The position numbers and the translations under genes are program-made. The notes beneath the pieces are model-generated. The model saw only the letters and a list, made by a program, of their open reading frames with translations, was not told the DNA's origin and made no database searches. From Treponema sp. (GTDB lineage Bacteria > Spirochaetota > Spirochaetia > Treponematales > Treponemataceae): 32,798 bases of DNA. Shown here piece by piece: positions 1 to 8,643 of this stretch. Where the stretch lies: positions 1-32,798 of the forward strand of contig JAFSTK010000191.1 in NCBI GenBank assembly GCA_017450535.1, in the 5' to 3' direction. Position 1 is the stretch's first letter. Every line of letters starts with the position of its first letter.

Positions 1-2
1 AT

Positions 3-1145
3 ATGGCGAAGAATGACGGTCATCTTCCTGCCTATCAGTCACTTCCCTTCGCCATGCGATTTTTGCCGTCGCTGCCCAGATATGTTATCGAGCCGATTGA
101 TAAAGCTGGCGGTTTTCCGTTGCGCTTGGAGACGATTGGCTTACGTAACTGTTTTTCCGTTATCGTTGGTCCATCTTTCAATGTGGTTGATGTTATCAAT
201 GACTTTCCCCTTCCGTATGACCGCACCGAAATTCCGGCGTTGATAAATGATATTTTTGCCGAAGAGCAGCCGTGGGGAAGACTAGGGGGCATTCATTTTC
301 TCATCGTTCAAAAAGAAAATGGCATGCAGATGGTTTGTATTGGTGACCTGCAGAATGAATTGCTGGCATTCCGTCATTTGATGATGTATTCTGCGGAGAT
401 TTTGCTGGTCGCAATTCTTATCGTTTCGATTGCCTCATGGTTTTTTGCCGACCTTATTCTGACTCCTTCAATAGAAGCGTACTACCGGCAAAAGGCGTTC
501 ATTTCAAACGCAGGACATGAGCTAAAGACCCCGATTTCTGTTATCGGCGCAAATGTTGACGTTTTGCTTGCAGATTATCCTGACAACAAATGGCTTCAAT
601 ATATCAGGGTGGAGAATCAGCGTATGGGGCAGTTGGTCAAAGATTTGCTTTATCTTGCCCGTTCCGATGCTGACCGCAGCCCGCTTGAAATGTGCCCATT
701 TGATTTTTCTTCTACGGTGGAAAATGCTGCCTTATTGTTTGAAGGCATTATGTTGGAACAAGAAAAAAAACTGGAGCTGTTCATTTCGTCTGGGCTGACC
801 TGTGTTGGTGACGAGTCTCAGCTAAAACAGGTCGTGATGATTTTAGTCGATAATGCGATAAAGAATTCTGAGCGCGGTGCTGTTATCCGGGTCAGTGTGT
901 TTGCAGAAGGAAAAAAACTTATCATCAAGGTGTATAACGAAGGGCAGGGCATTCGCAAAGAAAACTTCAGCCAAATATTTGAACGCTTTTACCGTGGCGA
1001 CGAATCCCGTGCGCGGAACACTGGCGGTTATGGTTTGGGGTTGCCGATTGCGCTTACCATTGTTCAGGCTCATAAAGGAACGATTTCTGTTGCCAGCAAA
1101 TATGGAGAATGGGCGGAATTTACAGTCGCAATCCCCCGCTGGTAG
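3..1145 (+). CDS. Sensor histidine kinase, 5' truncated by the window edge
   Basis: Membrane-bound two-component sensor kinase that would autophosphorylate on histidine and pass the phosphate to a response regulator. The visible 380 residues contain an extracytoplasmic part (about 1-125), a transmembrane segment (about 128-152), then the kinase core. The H box is GHELKTP with the phospho-accepting His at about 172. The N box is VDNAIKNSERG, the G1 box is YNEGQGI, the F box is FERFYRGDES and the G2 box is GGYGLGLPIA. No HAMP domain is obvious between membrane and H box. The first transmembrane helix expected for this architecture is missing, so the ATG at position 3 is probably internal and the gene begins before the window. 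No partner regulator is visible here; it may lie just upstream. Signal unknown. dapL follows after 42 bases. Confidence 0.9.
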   Translation: MAKNDGHLPAYQSLPFAMRFLPSLPRYVIEPIDKAGGFPLRLETIGLRNCFSVIVGPSFNVVDVINDFPLPYDRTEIPALINDIFAEEQPWGRLGGIHFLIVQKENGMQMVCIGDLQNELLAFRHLMMYSAEILLVAILIVSIASWFFADLILTPSIEAYYRQKAFISNAGHELKTPISVIGANVDVLLADYPDNKWLQYIRVENQRMGQLVKDLLYLARSDADRSPLEMCPFDFSSTVENAALLFEGIMLEQEKKLELFISSGLTCVGDESQLKQVVMILVDNAIKNSERGAVIRVSVFAEGKKLIIKVYNEGQGIRKENFSQIFERFYRGDESRARNTGGYGLGLPIALTIVQAHKGTISVASKYGEWAEFTVAIPRW

Positions 1146-1149
1146 ATAC

Positions 1150-1178
1150 TAGCATAATCTACCAATTTACTATAGAAT
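1150..1178 (+). promoter_or_regulatory. Possible weak promoter of dapL
   Basis: A TAGAAT hexamer (1173-1178) lies 9 bases before the dapL ATG, with TAGCAT (1150-1155) 17 bases upstream of it. The -35 match is poor. dapL has no Shine-Dalgarno, so a start of transcription at or just before the ATG is possible. Read-through from the kinase gene is the alternative. Confidence 0.3.
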
Positions 1179-1187
1179 ATATCCATT

Positions 1188-2417
1188 ATGATTGAAAGAA
1201 ATACAGGTTTAGCAAATCTTACCGCGGGCTATCTTTTTCCTGAAATTGCCCGCCGAAGACGTGAATATGCTGCGGCTCACCCCGAAGCAAAGATTATCAG
1301 CTTGGGCATCGGAAATACAACCGAACCTCTCTCAAAGCACATTGCAAAAGCGATGTCTGACTATGCGCTTGGTCTTGCCACCAAAGAAGGGTACTCCGGC
1401 TATGGTGATGAACAGGGCTCTGCTCCGTTGCGCCAGAAAATTGCGGATGTTTTTTACAAAGGCATGGCAGATGCGAGCGAAGTATTTATTTCTGACGGCG
1501 CAAAATGTGACATCGCGCGCATCCAGACTTTGTTCGGTGGCAAAACAAAAATCGCTGTGCAGGATCCGGCTTATCCCGTGTACGTGGACGGTTCTGTAGT
1601 GACTGGTGCTGCAGGAAGCGCAAAAGATGACGGTACGGGCTACAAGGGTGTCACTTATCTTCCCTGTACGCCGGAAAATCACTTCTTCCCCGATTTGAGC
1701 AAAATCCAGCCGAACACGCTCATTTATTTCTGTTCGCCGAACAATCCTACGGGCGCAACCGCAACACGCGATGAGCTTAAGACGCTTGTGGATTTTGCGA
1801 ACAAAAACGGTTGCATCATCATCTATGACGCGGCATATTTTGCCTTTATCCGTGACCCGTCTCTTCCCAAGACAATTTTTGAAATTGAAGGCGCACGTAC
1901 TTGTGCTATCGAAGTCAACTCATTCTCCAAGCCCGCAGGCTTTACCGGCGTGCGCCTTGGTTGGTCTATCGTGCCAAATGATTTGAAATTTGCCGACGGC
2001 ACTCCGGTCAACAAAGACTGGAACCGCATTATGACCACGCTCTTTAACGGCGCATCAAATGTGGCTCAGGCAGGCGGTCTAGCGGCATTGGACGAGCAGG
2101 GCTTGAAAGACATGAAGGAGAGCGTCGATTACTATCTGGAAAACGGCCGCCTCATCAAACAGGCTCTTGAAGGCGAGAACTTTAAGAAAGCCGGCGTAGA
2201 GGTGTTTTTTACCGGCAACGGTCCCTACGTATGGACAAAGTTCCCCGGAAAGAAAAGCTGGGACGTGTTCGATTTGATTTTGGACAAATGCCATGTGGTC
2301 ACTACGCCGGGAAGCGGTTTTGGCCCTGCTGGCGAAAGTTTTATCCGTTTCAGCTCATTCGGTCATCGTGAGGATATCGAAGAAGCCTGCAAACGTCTTT
2401 CAAAACTGGCGTTGTAG
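1188..2417 (+). CDS. dapL: LL-diaminopimelate aminotransferase
   Basis: PLP-dependent class I/II aminotransferase that converts tetrahydrodipicolinate plus glutamate directly to LL-diaminopimelate, a short route to lysine and the peptidoglycan cross-link residue. The 409-residue length is typical of DapL. Visible landmarks are an N-terminal NLTAGYLFPEI segment, GIGNTTEPL, the GYSGYGDEQG loop, SPNNPTGA, YDAAY and the PLP-lysine segment SFSKPAGFTGVRLGW (Lys about 248). The C-terminal RFSSFGHRED also fits the family. No Shine-Dalgarno precedes the ATG, and an AT-rich -10-like sequence lies only 9 bases upstream, so the mRNA may be almost leaderless. The gene ends at a strong terminator. Family assignment is from overall motif pattern. 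Confidence 0.93.
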   Translation: MIERNTGLANLTAGYLFPEIARRRREYAAAHPEAKIISLGIGNTTEPLSKHIAKAMSDYALGLATKEGYSGYGDEQGSAPLRQKIADVFYKGMADASEVFISDGAKCDIARIQTLFGGKTKIAVQDPAYPVYVDGSVVTGAAGSAKDDGTGYKGVTYLPCTPENHFFPDLSKIQPNTLIYFCSPNNPTGATATRDELKTLVDFANKNGCIIIYDAAYFAFIRDPSLPKTIFEIEGARTCAIEVNSFSKPAGFTGVRLGWSIVPNDLKFADGTPVNKDWNRIMTTLFNGASNVAQAGGLAALDEQGLKDMKESVDYYLENGRLIKQALEGENFKKAGVEVFFTGNGPYVWTKFPGKKSWDVFDLILDKCHVVTTPGSGFGPAGESFIRFSSFGHREDIEEACKRLSKLAL

Positions 2418-2441
2418 TTCAGGATGTAGTTTAAGATAAAA

Positions 2442-2470
2442 AAAATCCACGGCTTGCCGTGGATTTTTTT
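2442..2470. terminator. Bidirectional intrinsic terminator between dapL and the minus-strand outer-membrane gene
   Basis: Perfect 11-bp stem AAAATCCACGG (2442-2452), loop CTTG, CCGTGGATTTT (2457-2467). It has a T run on the plus strand and an A run on the left, so it can end transcription from dapL and from the convergent gene that stops at 2521. Confidence 0.9.
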
Positions 2471-2520
2471 GTGCCATTCAAGTGGTCGTTTTTTTTGCGG
2501 AGCTCTTGTTTTTTTTTCTT

Positions 2521-3765
2521 CTATAACCGTGCCTTATATCCGACGCTCAGTTTGAATGCGTTTGCCCATGAGTCTGACTTTAAGTCGGTAATTCTTGCTT
2601 GCAGCATGGCATGTATTGTTCCAGAAGACAGTGGGAATGCGACAAACGGGGAGATCTTGATGTGATGGTCGCAGTCTTTAATGATGCTCAGCGGCTCTTT
2701 CAAGTCCAAAAAGTTTTTGTTGACGTTCTGCGCCACCGTTGAATCGGTCACTTTATCCGTCACCGTCCACGTCACATGGAATCCGAAAGTGAAATTCATG
2801 TTTTTTATGTACAAGTCATCAGTAAAAATCGAAAGATTCATGCCCAATGTGTTGTCAACGAAAATCATTTTTTCAACAGTGTTCTCAGGGACGCTGAAGA
2901 ATGTCACATGTGTCTGGAATTTTCGTGTGACAAAACGCGGCTCAATGAGCAGGTAGATGTCTCTTGACTCAATTTTATTTGAGTCTTCTCCAGCATGAAG
3001 CGGAAGGTTAGAGAATCCGCCTTGAAAGAACAGGGATGTGCTGTATTTGTTTCCCAACAGCATAGTAAGTCCCGTGTGCATGTACAATGTGTCGATTAAC
3101 AGAATGACATCTTCATCACCCCGTTTAGTGCCCATGGGTGCGCCAATACCAATCGCAAAATCAAGTGCAAGCCATGGCCATACCGTTCCAAAACGCCAGT
3201 CTAAGTTCAGCTGACGCTCATTATCGGAATTTTCCTTATTAACGTACAAAAATGCGCCTGTCGCAATTGGAAGCCCGCCAAAATGCAAGATGTAGGAACC
3301 GCCTGCGCCGTAGAAGGGGTAGGCAGTTGAGCCTTTTAAGCCAAGCCAGCTCTCTGTAATCAATGAAGTGAAAGACTGAATTCCGAACTGCCGTTGTAAG
3401 AATATATCGCTTCCGATTGGCTCATATGTTCCTAAAAACAGATTGAAATACTGAACGTTTCCCAAAAATGGTTTTATGTAAGTGGCGGAAAGCTCGTCGA
3501 TACAGAAAGATGCGTTCGTAGAGACAAAAGGTCCTTTTTCTGCGATGTCTGAGGTCTGCATGGAGAATTCGGTGCGTATGAGAAATCTTTTTGTAATGTT
3601 AAGCTGACCGGCGAAATAAGTTTGGAAACACAATGCGGAGTCAAAGGTGTCTTGTTTGCTTGAATAGAAGTCTCCTTTTATTCCTGCGTATCCACTGAAA
3701 GAGACTTCTGCCCAAAGAGCTGCTGTACAGAGCAGTAAAACTAAAATGGCATATATTTTTCTCAT
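2521..3765 (-). CDS. Hypothetical exported protein, probable outer-membrane beta-barrel
   Basis: Protein of 414 residues with a clear signal peptide: MRK, a hydrophobic stretch (about 5-18), and a likely signal peptidase I site after LWA (near residue 19). The mature part is rich in aromatic residues and alternating polar/hydrophobic stretches with regular glycines (for example FSGYAGIKGDFY and LNLDWRFGTVWPWLALDFAIG). This resembles spirochaete outer-membrane barrels, though I recognise no named family. The last residue is Leu rather than the classic Phe. The start is fixed by a strong Shine-Dalgarno (GGAGG) 6 bases before the ATG. It is divergent from the chemotaxis operon and has a sigma-28-like promoter, which hints at co-expression with motility genes. 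The function is unknown; adhesin, porin or structural roles are all possible. Confidence 0.75.
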   Translation of the reverse strand: MRKIYAILVLLLCTAALWAEVSFSGYAGIKGDFYSSKQDTFDSALCFQTYFAGQLNITKRFLIRTEFSMQTSDIAEKGPFVSTNASFCIDELSATYIKPFLGNVQYFNLFLGTYEPIGSDIFLQRQFGIQSFTSLITESWLGLKGSTAYPFYGAGGSYILHFGGLPIATGAFLYVNKENSDNERQLNLDWRFGTVWPWLALDFAIGIGAPMGTKRGDEDVILLIDTLYMHTGLTMLLGNKYSTSLFFQGGFSNLPLHAGEDSNKIESRDIYLLIEPRFVTRKFQTHVTFFSVPENTVEKMIFVDNTLGMNLSIFTDDLYIKNMNFTFGFHVTWTVTDKVTDSTVAQNVNKNFLDLKEPLSIIKDCDHHIKISPFVAFPLSSGTIHAMLQARITDLKSDSWANAFKLSVGYKARL

Positions 3766-3807
3766 ACAACCTCCGTTTCCGCATAAAGACAGAAAACTCC
3801 GTCCATA

Positions 3808-3835
3808 TTATCGGTATAAAAGTATAAAGACTTTA
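3808..3835 (-). promoter_or_regulatory. Sigma-28 (FliA)-like promoter of the outer-membrane protein gene
   Basis: On the minus strand TAAAGTCT (3835-3828) is followed after 12 bases by ACCGATAA (3815-3808). The enterobacterial FliA consensus is TAAAGTTT-N11-GCCGATAA, so each half matches 7 of 8, with one extra spacer base. Transcription would start near 3801, giving a leader of about 36 bases that carries the GGAGG ribosome site. Confidence 0.55.
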
Positions 3836-3882
3836 GGACTTTAAGGCAAAGAAAATTTATTGAATTATCTTGCACTTTTTAC

Positions 3883-3911
3883 TTGCACTTTGGGAAAAGA
3901 ACGGTTAGAAT
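3883..3911 (+). promoter_or_regulatory. Promoter of the chemotaxis operon, nearly leaderless
   Basis: TTGCAC (3883-3888), 17-base spacer, TAGAAT (3906-3911). The -10 ends 8 bases before the preferred cheA ATG (3920), so transcription should start at or within about 2 bases of the start codon. No Shine-Dalgarno precedes this ATG. Confidence 0.6.
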
Positions 3912-3919
3912 ATTTATAT

Positions 3920-6328
3920 ATGAGTGATTATCTTGATTCAAGTAACGAAGAGCTCCTGAAAGACTATTTTTCTGAAGCGGAACAAATGATCGATAATCTC
4001 GAAAGCAATATTCTTGCTATCGAAAGTGATCCGAACAATCACGACGCTATCGATGAAATTTTCCGTGCGGCTCATACACTAAAAGGAAACTCGGCGGCAG
4101 TTGAATTCTCTGAAGTTGCGCATTTTGCACATACTATGGAGGATCTGCTTGATGAAGTGCGCTCCGACAAAGTACAAGTAAACGGTGATATCGTTGACGT
4201 TCTTCTTAACGCACTTGATATGATTAAGACTATGCTCGAAACACGTCAGAATGGCGGTGTTTACGAAGAGGGTGTCGAAGAACTTTCTGCCCGAATCAAT
4301 GCATTCATTCCTGGAAAGGGTGGCGCGGCTCCTGCTCCAAAACCAGCTCCCGCACCGGCGGCAAGTGCTCCAGCTCCAGCGGCTCCTGCACCTGCGGCGG
4401 CAGCTTCTGTTGACCTTTCCGAATATGAGCTTACCGAACTGAAACAGAACTGTGGTTCCGGCGAAAAATTGTGGCAGGTTAAAGTCACTTTTGATGAAAA
4501 TAATCCTATGAACAGCGTTGGCGGCATTCAGGTTTTTGCCGCCCTCAAGTCATGTGGAACTGTTCTTAAAACAATCCCTGATTTTGATGCGCTGTACGAA
4601 GATAAATTCTGGAAGGATGTCGTTTATTTCGTCTCTTCTTCATCTACAGGCGACCAGCTTGAAGATGTCGCGTTCTTGGACGATGTGACGTTGAGTACGG
4701 ATGCACAGGATATTACCAATGCGACTGTGGGTGGTGCTGCTCCTGCGGCTGCCGCTCAACCGGCTGTTGCTCCCGCACCTGCACCTGTGGCACAGCCTGC
4801 GCCCGTTGCGGCTGCCCCGGCACCGGCTCCTGCGCCTGCTGCTGAAGCTGCTCCCGCACCTGCTGCTGAGCCGGCAAAGCCTGCAGAAAACAAGCCTGCG
4901 GCTGCAAAACCTGCGGCAAAACCGAGCGCAGAACATACTCAGAGCGCAGTGCTCCGTGTGGATTCAAAGCGCGTCGATTATTTGATGAACCTTGTCTCAG
5001 AGACGGTTATCACAAAAGCAGCGTTTAACCAGGCGGCATTGCAGCAGACTGATTTGTTGATGCAGTTCCAGTCACTTGTCTCTTCTTATAAAGATAAAGT
5101 TCACCGTATGTTTGAGCAGATGCCCCAGTATTTGGAGCAGATTCAGGACGGTGTTTCTGTAAAAGATATAAAATCAAATCTGCTTTCTGATTTTGGTGAT
5201 GTCGCCAATTATTTCGATTCTTTTGAAGGCAGATTCAAAGAGTTGGACGCACGTTTCCATTCTTCAACACAGAACTTGGGACGTATCGCCGGCGAATTGC
5301 AGGAAGGCGTCATGAAAATCCGCATGGTTCCGATCAGTCAGATTTTCGACCGTTTCCCGCGCGTTGTCCGCGATTTGCAGAAAGACTTGGGCAAAAAAAT
5401 CAACCTTATTATTGAAGGTAAGGAAACGGAACTTGACAAGACCGTTGTTGATGACTTGCTCGACCCGCTCATGCACTGTGTGCGCAACTCTTGTGACCAT
5501 GGCGTTGAGTCTCCCGAAGTTCGTAAAGAAGCGGGAAAAGATGAGACAGGTACAGTCTTGTTGAAGGCTGCCAACGAAGGCAACATGATTATCATCGACA
5601 TCGTGGACGACGGTGCCGGTATTAATGTTGAGAAAGTCCGCCAGAAGGCTATTGACCGCGGACTGATTCACCCGAATAAAGTCATTTCTGACCAAGAGGC
5701 TGCTCAGCTTATCTTTATGCCGGGCTTCTCTACAGCGGCAAAGATTTCTAACGTGTCTGGTCGTGGTGTAGGTCTGGATGTCGTAAAGACGATGATTGAA
5801 AAACTGAACGGTACAGTTCAGGTCACGTCAGAGCAGGGCAGAGGCTCAAAATTCAGTATCCGCCTGCCGCTTACGTTGGCTATTATTCAGGGCTTGCTGG
5901 TTCGTGTCGGCACCGAAACTTATTCAATTCCGATTGCGTCGGTTATTGAAAGTGTTCGCGTAAAGAAAGAAGAAATCAACACCATCGATAACTACGAAGT
6001 TCTGAATGTTCGTAACGAAGTTATCAGTGTGTTGCGTTTGAGCCGCTTGTTCGGTATCAGAACGGCTGAGGATGGCGACTACTGCTTTGTTGTTATCGTC
6101 GGTTCTCAGGATAAGAAGATTGGCGTAATGGTTGATGCGCTCATCGGTGAGGAAGATGTTGTTATCAAGCCGTTGAAAGATCAGTTTACCCAGTCTCCAG
6201 GTGTTGCCGGTGCGTCAATCCTTGGTGACGGTTCGGTATCTTTGATTATTGATGTAACTCAGTTGCTGGAACTCGGCGTCCGTCAGGAAATTGAGGCTCG
6301 TCAAGATAACGGATATGGTGAGGAATAG
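3920..6328 (+). CDS. cheA: Chemotaxis histidine kinase CheA, spirochaete type
   Basis: Central kinase of the chemoreceptor array; it phosphorylates CheY. In the 802-residue form: HPt domain 1-125 with AAHTLKGNSA and the phosphorylated His about 52; Pro/Ala linker 132-163; a small P2-like regulator-binding domain 165-265; a second long Pro/Ala linker 270-338; dimerisation domain P3 342-470; ATPase P4 with N box HCVRNSCDHG, G1 DIVDDGAGI and G2 SGRGVGLDVV; CheW-like P5 from about 650. P3 is roughly twice the usual length, matching the atypical CheA described in Treponema denticola. I chose ATG 3920 over the longer reading from 3860. The extra 20 residues precede the conserved HPt start, and the promoter lies inside them. 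cheW/R follows after 3 bases. Confidence 0.95.
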   Translation: MSDYLDSSNEELLKDYFSEAEQMIDNLESNILAIESDPNNHDAIDEIFRAAHTLKGNSAAVEFSEVAHFAHTMEDLLDEVRSDKVQVNGDIVDVLLNALDMIKTMLETRQNGGVYEEGVEELSARINAFIPGKGGAAPAPKPAPAPAASAPAPAAPAPAAAASVDLSEYELTELKQNCGSGEKLWQVKVTFDENNPMNSVGGIQVFAALKSCGTVLKTIPDFDALYEDKFWKDVVYFVSSSSTGDQLEDVAFLDDVTLSTDAQDITNATVGGAAPAAAAQPAVAPAPAPVAQPAPVAAAPAPAPAPAAEAAPAPAAEPAKPAENKPAAAKPAAKPSAEHTQSAVLRVDSKRVDYLMNLVSETVITKAAFNQAALQQTDLLMQFQSLVSSYKDKVHRMFEQMPQYLEQIQDGVSVKDIKSNLLSDFGDVANYFDSFEGRFKELDARFHSSTQNLGRIAGELQEGVMKIRMVPISQIFDRFPRVVRDLQKDLGKKINLIIEGKETELDKTVVDDLLDPLMHCVRNSCDHGVESPEVRKEAGKDETGTVLLKAANEGNMIIIDIVDDGAGINVEKVRQKAIDRGLIHPNKVISDQEAAQLIFMPGFSTAAKISNVSGRGVGLDVVKTMIEKLNGTVQVTSEQGRGSKFSIRLPLTLAIIQGLLVRVGTETYSIPIASVIESVRVKKEEINTIDNYEVLNVRNEVISVLRLSRLFGIRTAEDGDYCFVVIVGSQDKKIGVMVDALIGEEDVVIKPLKDQFTQSPGVAGASILGDGSVSLIIDVTQLLELGVRQEIEARQDNGYGEE

Positions 6329-6331
6329 GCT

Positions 6332-7687
6332 ATGAGTGACAGTTTGGCAACAATGAATGCAGCGGTTGCGGAAGCTGCGGCAGAGGCAAGAGATGAAAAA
6401 GTCGCCGTCTTTGATTTTAAGATGGTCACGTTCTCCCTTGCCGGCAAAGATTATGCAATCGACATTATGCAGGTAAAGGAAATTGTAAAGGCTGGAAGAA
6501 AGCTCTTTACGTATGTTCCTAATGCGCTGCCGTTTGGCTTGGGCGTATATAACTCTCGTGGCGATATCATTCCGATTATTGACTTGCGCATTTTCTTTAA
6601 TGTTGAAGTTGATGAGTCAGAAGAAAACGCGCTGGAAAATATTTTGATGGTTCGCGTTGGCGAGCAGGTTTTTGGCGTTGTCGTTGACGATGTGGACAAG
6701 GTTGTTGGTATTCAGAAATCTACGATTCAGCCGCCGCATCCTCTGTTTGGCGATATCAACATCAAATATATCCAGGGTGTTGTAGAAAGCGATAACCGCA
6801 TGTACGTTCTGCTTGATGTCGAGCGTATTTTCGGTTCAAAATTGACTGAAAAAGATAAGGAAGGCGGCGGTTCTGTTGCGGATATTCCCGTAAAAGTTTC
6901 TGCGCCAAAGGCTCCGAAATCGGCTCCCATGCCTAAAAAGGAGACAAAAGAGGTCGATTATTCTTTCATCACGAGTGGATTGCTTACGCTGAGAAAATTC
7001 ACTGTTTCTCCTATTAATGAGCAGTGGGTAAAGTCTCGGTTTGATGAATGGTATAAAGAGCGCGGAAAGGATAAATTGCAGTTTCAGGCACCGACTGATG
7101 CTGATGAATTCCTTAAATCTTTCTATTCTCCCTACAATGGAACATGGTGGAAGAAAGATTACGCAGATACAATCTACAAAGCTTTGCCGGACAATGCCGC
7201 AAAGCAGATTGTTGTATGGAACCCCGGTTGTGGCAAGGGTCAAGAATCCTATTCTCTGGCATGTTTGCTGAGAAAACGCTATCCGGACGCAAAAATTCGT
7301 ATCTATGCGCACGATGTTGATTTGTTGAGCGTTTCAAATGCTCCGCTTATCTCTATTCCTGCGGATGTGGCAAATGATTGGTATGCGCCTTATGTCACCA
7401 AAAAGGCAAACGGCGACTTTACCTTCACGCCAGAAGTACGGGAAAGTGTTATGTTTGAATACCATGATTGTATGAACACGACAGCTTTGCCGAACTTGGA
7501 TATAATCTTCACGAGAGATTTGATTTCTTTCCTGTCTGATAAGGCTCAGGAAGCATTGATTGAAGACTTTGCTGACAAGCTGAAAGGCAACGGTATTTTG
7601 ATACTGGGACAGAACGAATCGCTTGAGGGAGCTAAAAAATGGAGCGCAGCAAAAGTTGGTTCCATTAAAATCTTTGGGAAACAATAA
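6332..7687 (+). CDS. CheW-CheR-like fusion, chemotaxis coupling protein
   Basis: Fusion of 451 residues. Residues 25-170 are a CheW domain (FSLAGKDYAIDIMQVKEIV, YNSRGDIIPIIDLR, VDDVDKVVGI) that couples receptors to CheA. After a charged Pro/Ala/Lys linker (180-205), residues 205-448 resemble the CheR methyltransferase, with a SAM-binding loop VWNPGCGKGQESYSLA (295-310). Where active CheR proteins have an RN-x-x-IYF motif, this one has FTRDLISF (393-400), so the Asn and Tyr are not conserved and methyl transfer is doubtful. Similar CheW-CheR-like proteins are part of the published T. denticola array. The ribosome site GAGGAATAG overlaps the cheA stop codon, indicating translational coupling. 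A separate single-domain CheW and a true CheR would have to be elsewhere in the genome. Confidence 0.93.
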   Translation: MSDSLATMNAAVAEAAAEARDEKVAVFDFKMVTFSLAGKDYAIDIMQVKEIVKAGRKLFTYVPNALPFGLGVYNSRGDIIPIIDLRIFFNVEVDESEENALENILMVRVGEQVFGVVVDDVDKVVGIQKSTIQPPHPLFGDINIKYIQGVVESDNRMYVLLDVERIFGSKLTEKDKEGGGSVADIPVKVSAPKAPKSAPMPKKETKEVDYSFITSGLLTLRKFTVSPINEQWVKSRFDEWYKERGKDKLQFQAPTDADEFLKSFYSPYNGTWWKKDYADTIYKALPDNAAKQIVVWNPGCGKGQESYSLACLLRKRYPDAKIRIYAHDVDLLSVSNAPLISIPADVANDWYAPYVTKKANGDFTFTPEVRESVMFEYHDCMNTTALPNLDIIFTRDLISFLSDKAQEALIEDFADKLKGNGILILGQNESLEGAKKWSAAKVGSIKIFGKQ

Positions 7688-7705
7688 ATTAGGAGTAAAA
7701 GGCAC

Positions 7706-8188
7706 ATGAGAGTAGAGTACATTAATCCATTTGTTGAAACTTCATATCAGATTTTGACAGAAGTGCTCGGCGGTGCAAAGGTAACCCGCGGAGACTTGTA
7801 CCTCAAATCTACAGCTATGCCTGTTATGGGTGTTGCTGCATTGGTTGGTCTTGCAGGTGATGTTGAAGGCCGTGTTTTGTTTGATATGACGTTTGAAACG
7901 GCTCTGGGCATCGCATCAAAAATGAATGGCGAAACTTTGACCCAGTTTGATGATTTGGCAAAAGCGACTATCAGCGAGTTGTCAAACTTGATTACAGCAC
8001 AGGCTGTAACAAAGCTCCATGAGCTTGGATTTAAATTTGACCTTACGCCACCGGCTTTGTTCGCTGGCGAAAAAATGGAAATTGCTGCGTTGGGTGGCGG
8101 TACTGACAGCGTAGAAGCGCTTATCGTTCCTCTGATTACAGAGTGTGGTAAGATCGAAGTCAATGTTGCTATCCGCGAGAGAATGTAA
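7706..8188 (+). CDS. cheX: CheY-P phosphatase CheX
   Basis: Protein of 160 residues of the CheX/CheC/FliY superfamily that removes phosphate from CheY, ending the tumbling or reversal signal. The catalytic pair of this family, Glu and Asn spaced E-x-x-N, is seen in SELSNLITAQ (Glu 91, Asn 94). A single copy of the motif matches CheX rather than the two-site CheC. The N-terminal segment NPFVETSYQILTEV is also typical. The ATG has the ribosome site AGGAG about 10 bases upstream. It sits between cheW/R and cheY as in other treponemes, and spirochaetes use CheX in place of CheZ. Confidence 0.93.
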   Translation: MRVEYINPFVETSYQILTEVLGGAKVTRGDLYLKSTAMPVMGVAALVGLAGDVEGRVLFDMTFETALGIASKMNGETLTQFDDLAKATISELSNLITAQAVTKLHELGFKFDLTPPALFAGEKMEIAALGGGTDSVEALIVPLITECGKIEVNVAIRERM

Positions 8189-8200
8189 GGAGGACGATCA

Positions 8201-8635
8201 ATGAAGACAAGAGCAGATTTTCCAACTATCAATGAGCGTCCGCCGGAGGGCATGCTTGCAGATGGAACCAAGATGCGCGTTCTGGTTGTAGACGACTCAA
8301 TCTTCGTTGCGAAGCAGCTGGGACAGATTCTTACCAGTGAAGGTTACGAAGTTGTTGCAACTGCTGTTGATGGAAAAGATGGCGTTGACAAGTACAAGGA
8401 ATTGTGCCCGAATGTTGATCTGGTAACCATGGATATTACTATGCCGAAGATGGATGGTATTACCGCTTTGGAACAGATTATGGCATTCGACAAAAACGCA
8501 CGTGTTGTAATGGTCAGTGCTTTGGGTAAGGAAGAGTTGGTTAAGAAATCGCTGCTTCTGGGCGCAAAGAACTACATCATTAAACCTCTTGACCGCAAGA
8601 AGGTTCTTGAACGCATCAGCGCAGCACTGAAATAG
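8201..8635 (+). CDS. cheY: Chemotaxis response regulator CheY
   Basis: Single-domain receiver that, once phosphorylated by CheA, binds the flagellar switch. Receiver landmarks: acidic pair Asp 31-Asp 32 in VLVVDDS, phospho-acceptor Asp 78 in TMDITMPKMDG, Ser 106 in MVSALG, Lys 128 in YIIKPLD. The protein has 144 residues because of a 24-residue N-terminal extension (PTINERPPEG region) before the first strand, longer than enteric CheY. The start is supported by AAGGAGGA 7-8 bases upstream of the ATG; starting at the internal Met 25 would lack a ribosome site. It is last in the operon and is followed by a terminator. Confidence 0.95.
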   Translation: MKTRADFPTINERPPEGMLADGTKMRVLVVDDSIFVAKQLGQILTSEGYEVVATAVDGKDGVDKYKELCPNVDLVTMDITMPKMDGITALEQIMAFDKNARVVMVSALGKEELVKKSLLLGAKNYIIKPLDRKKVLERISAALK

Positions 8636-8643
8636 AATGGATA

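Noticed and set aside
3860-3919. Longer cheA start at 3860
   Set aside because: The 20 extra residues precede the conserved HPt start, overlap the promoter boxes and have no ribosome site.
4261-4985. Overlapping antisense and alternate-frame open frames in cheA
   Set aside because: They are Arg/Leu/Gln-rich shadows of the Ala/Pro linker codons, without start signals or family likeness.
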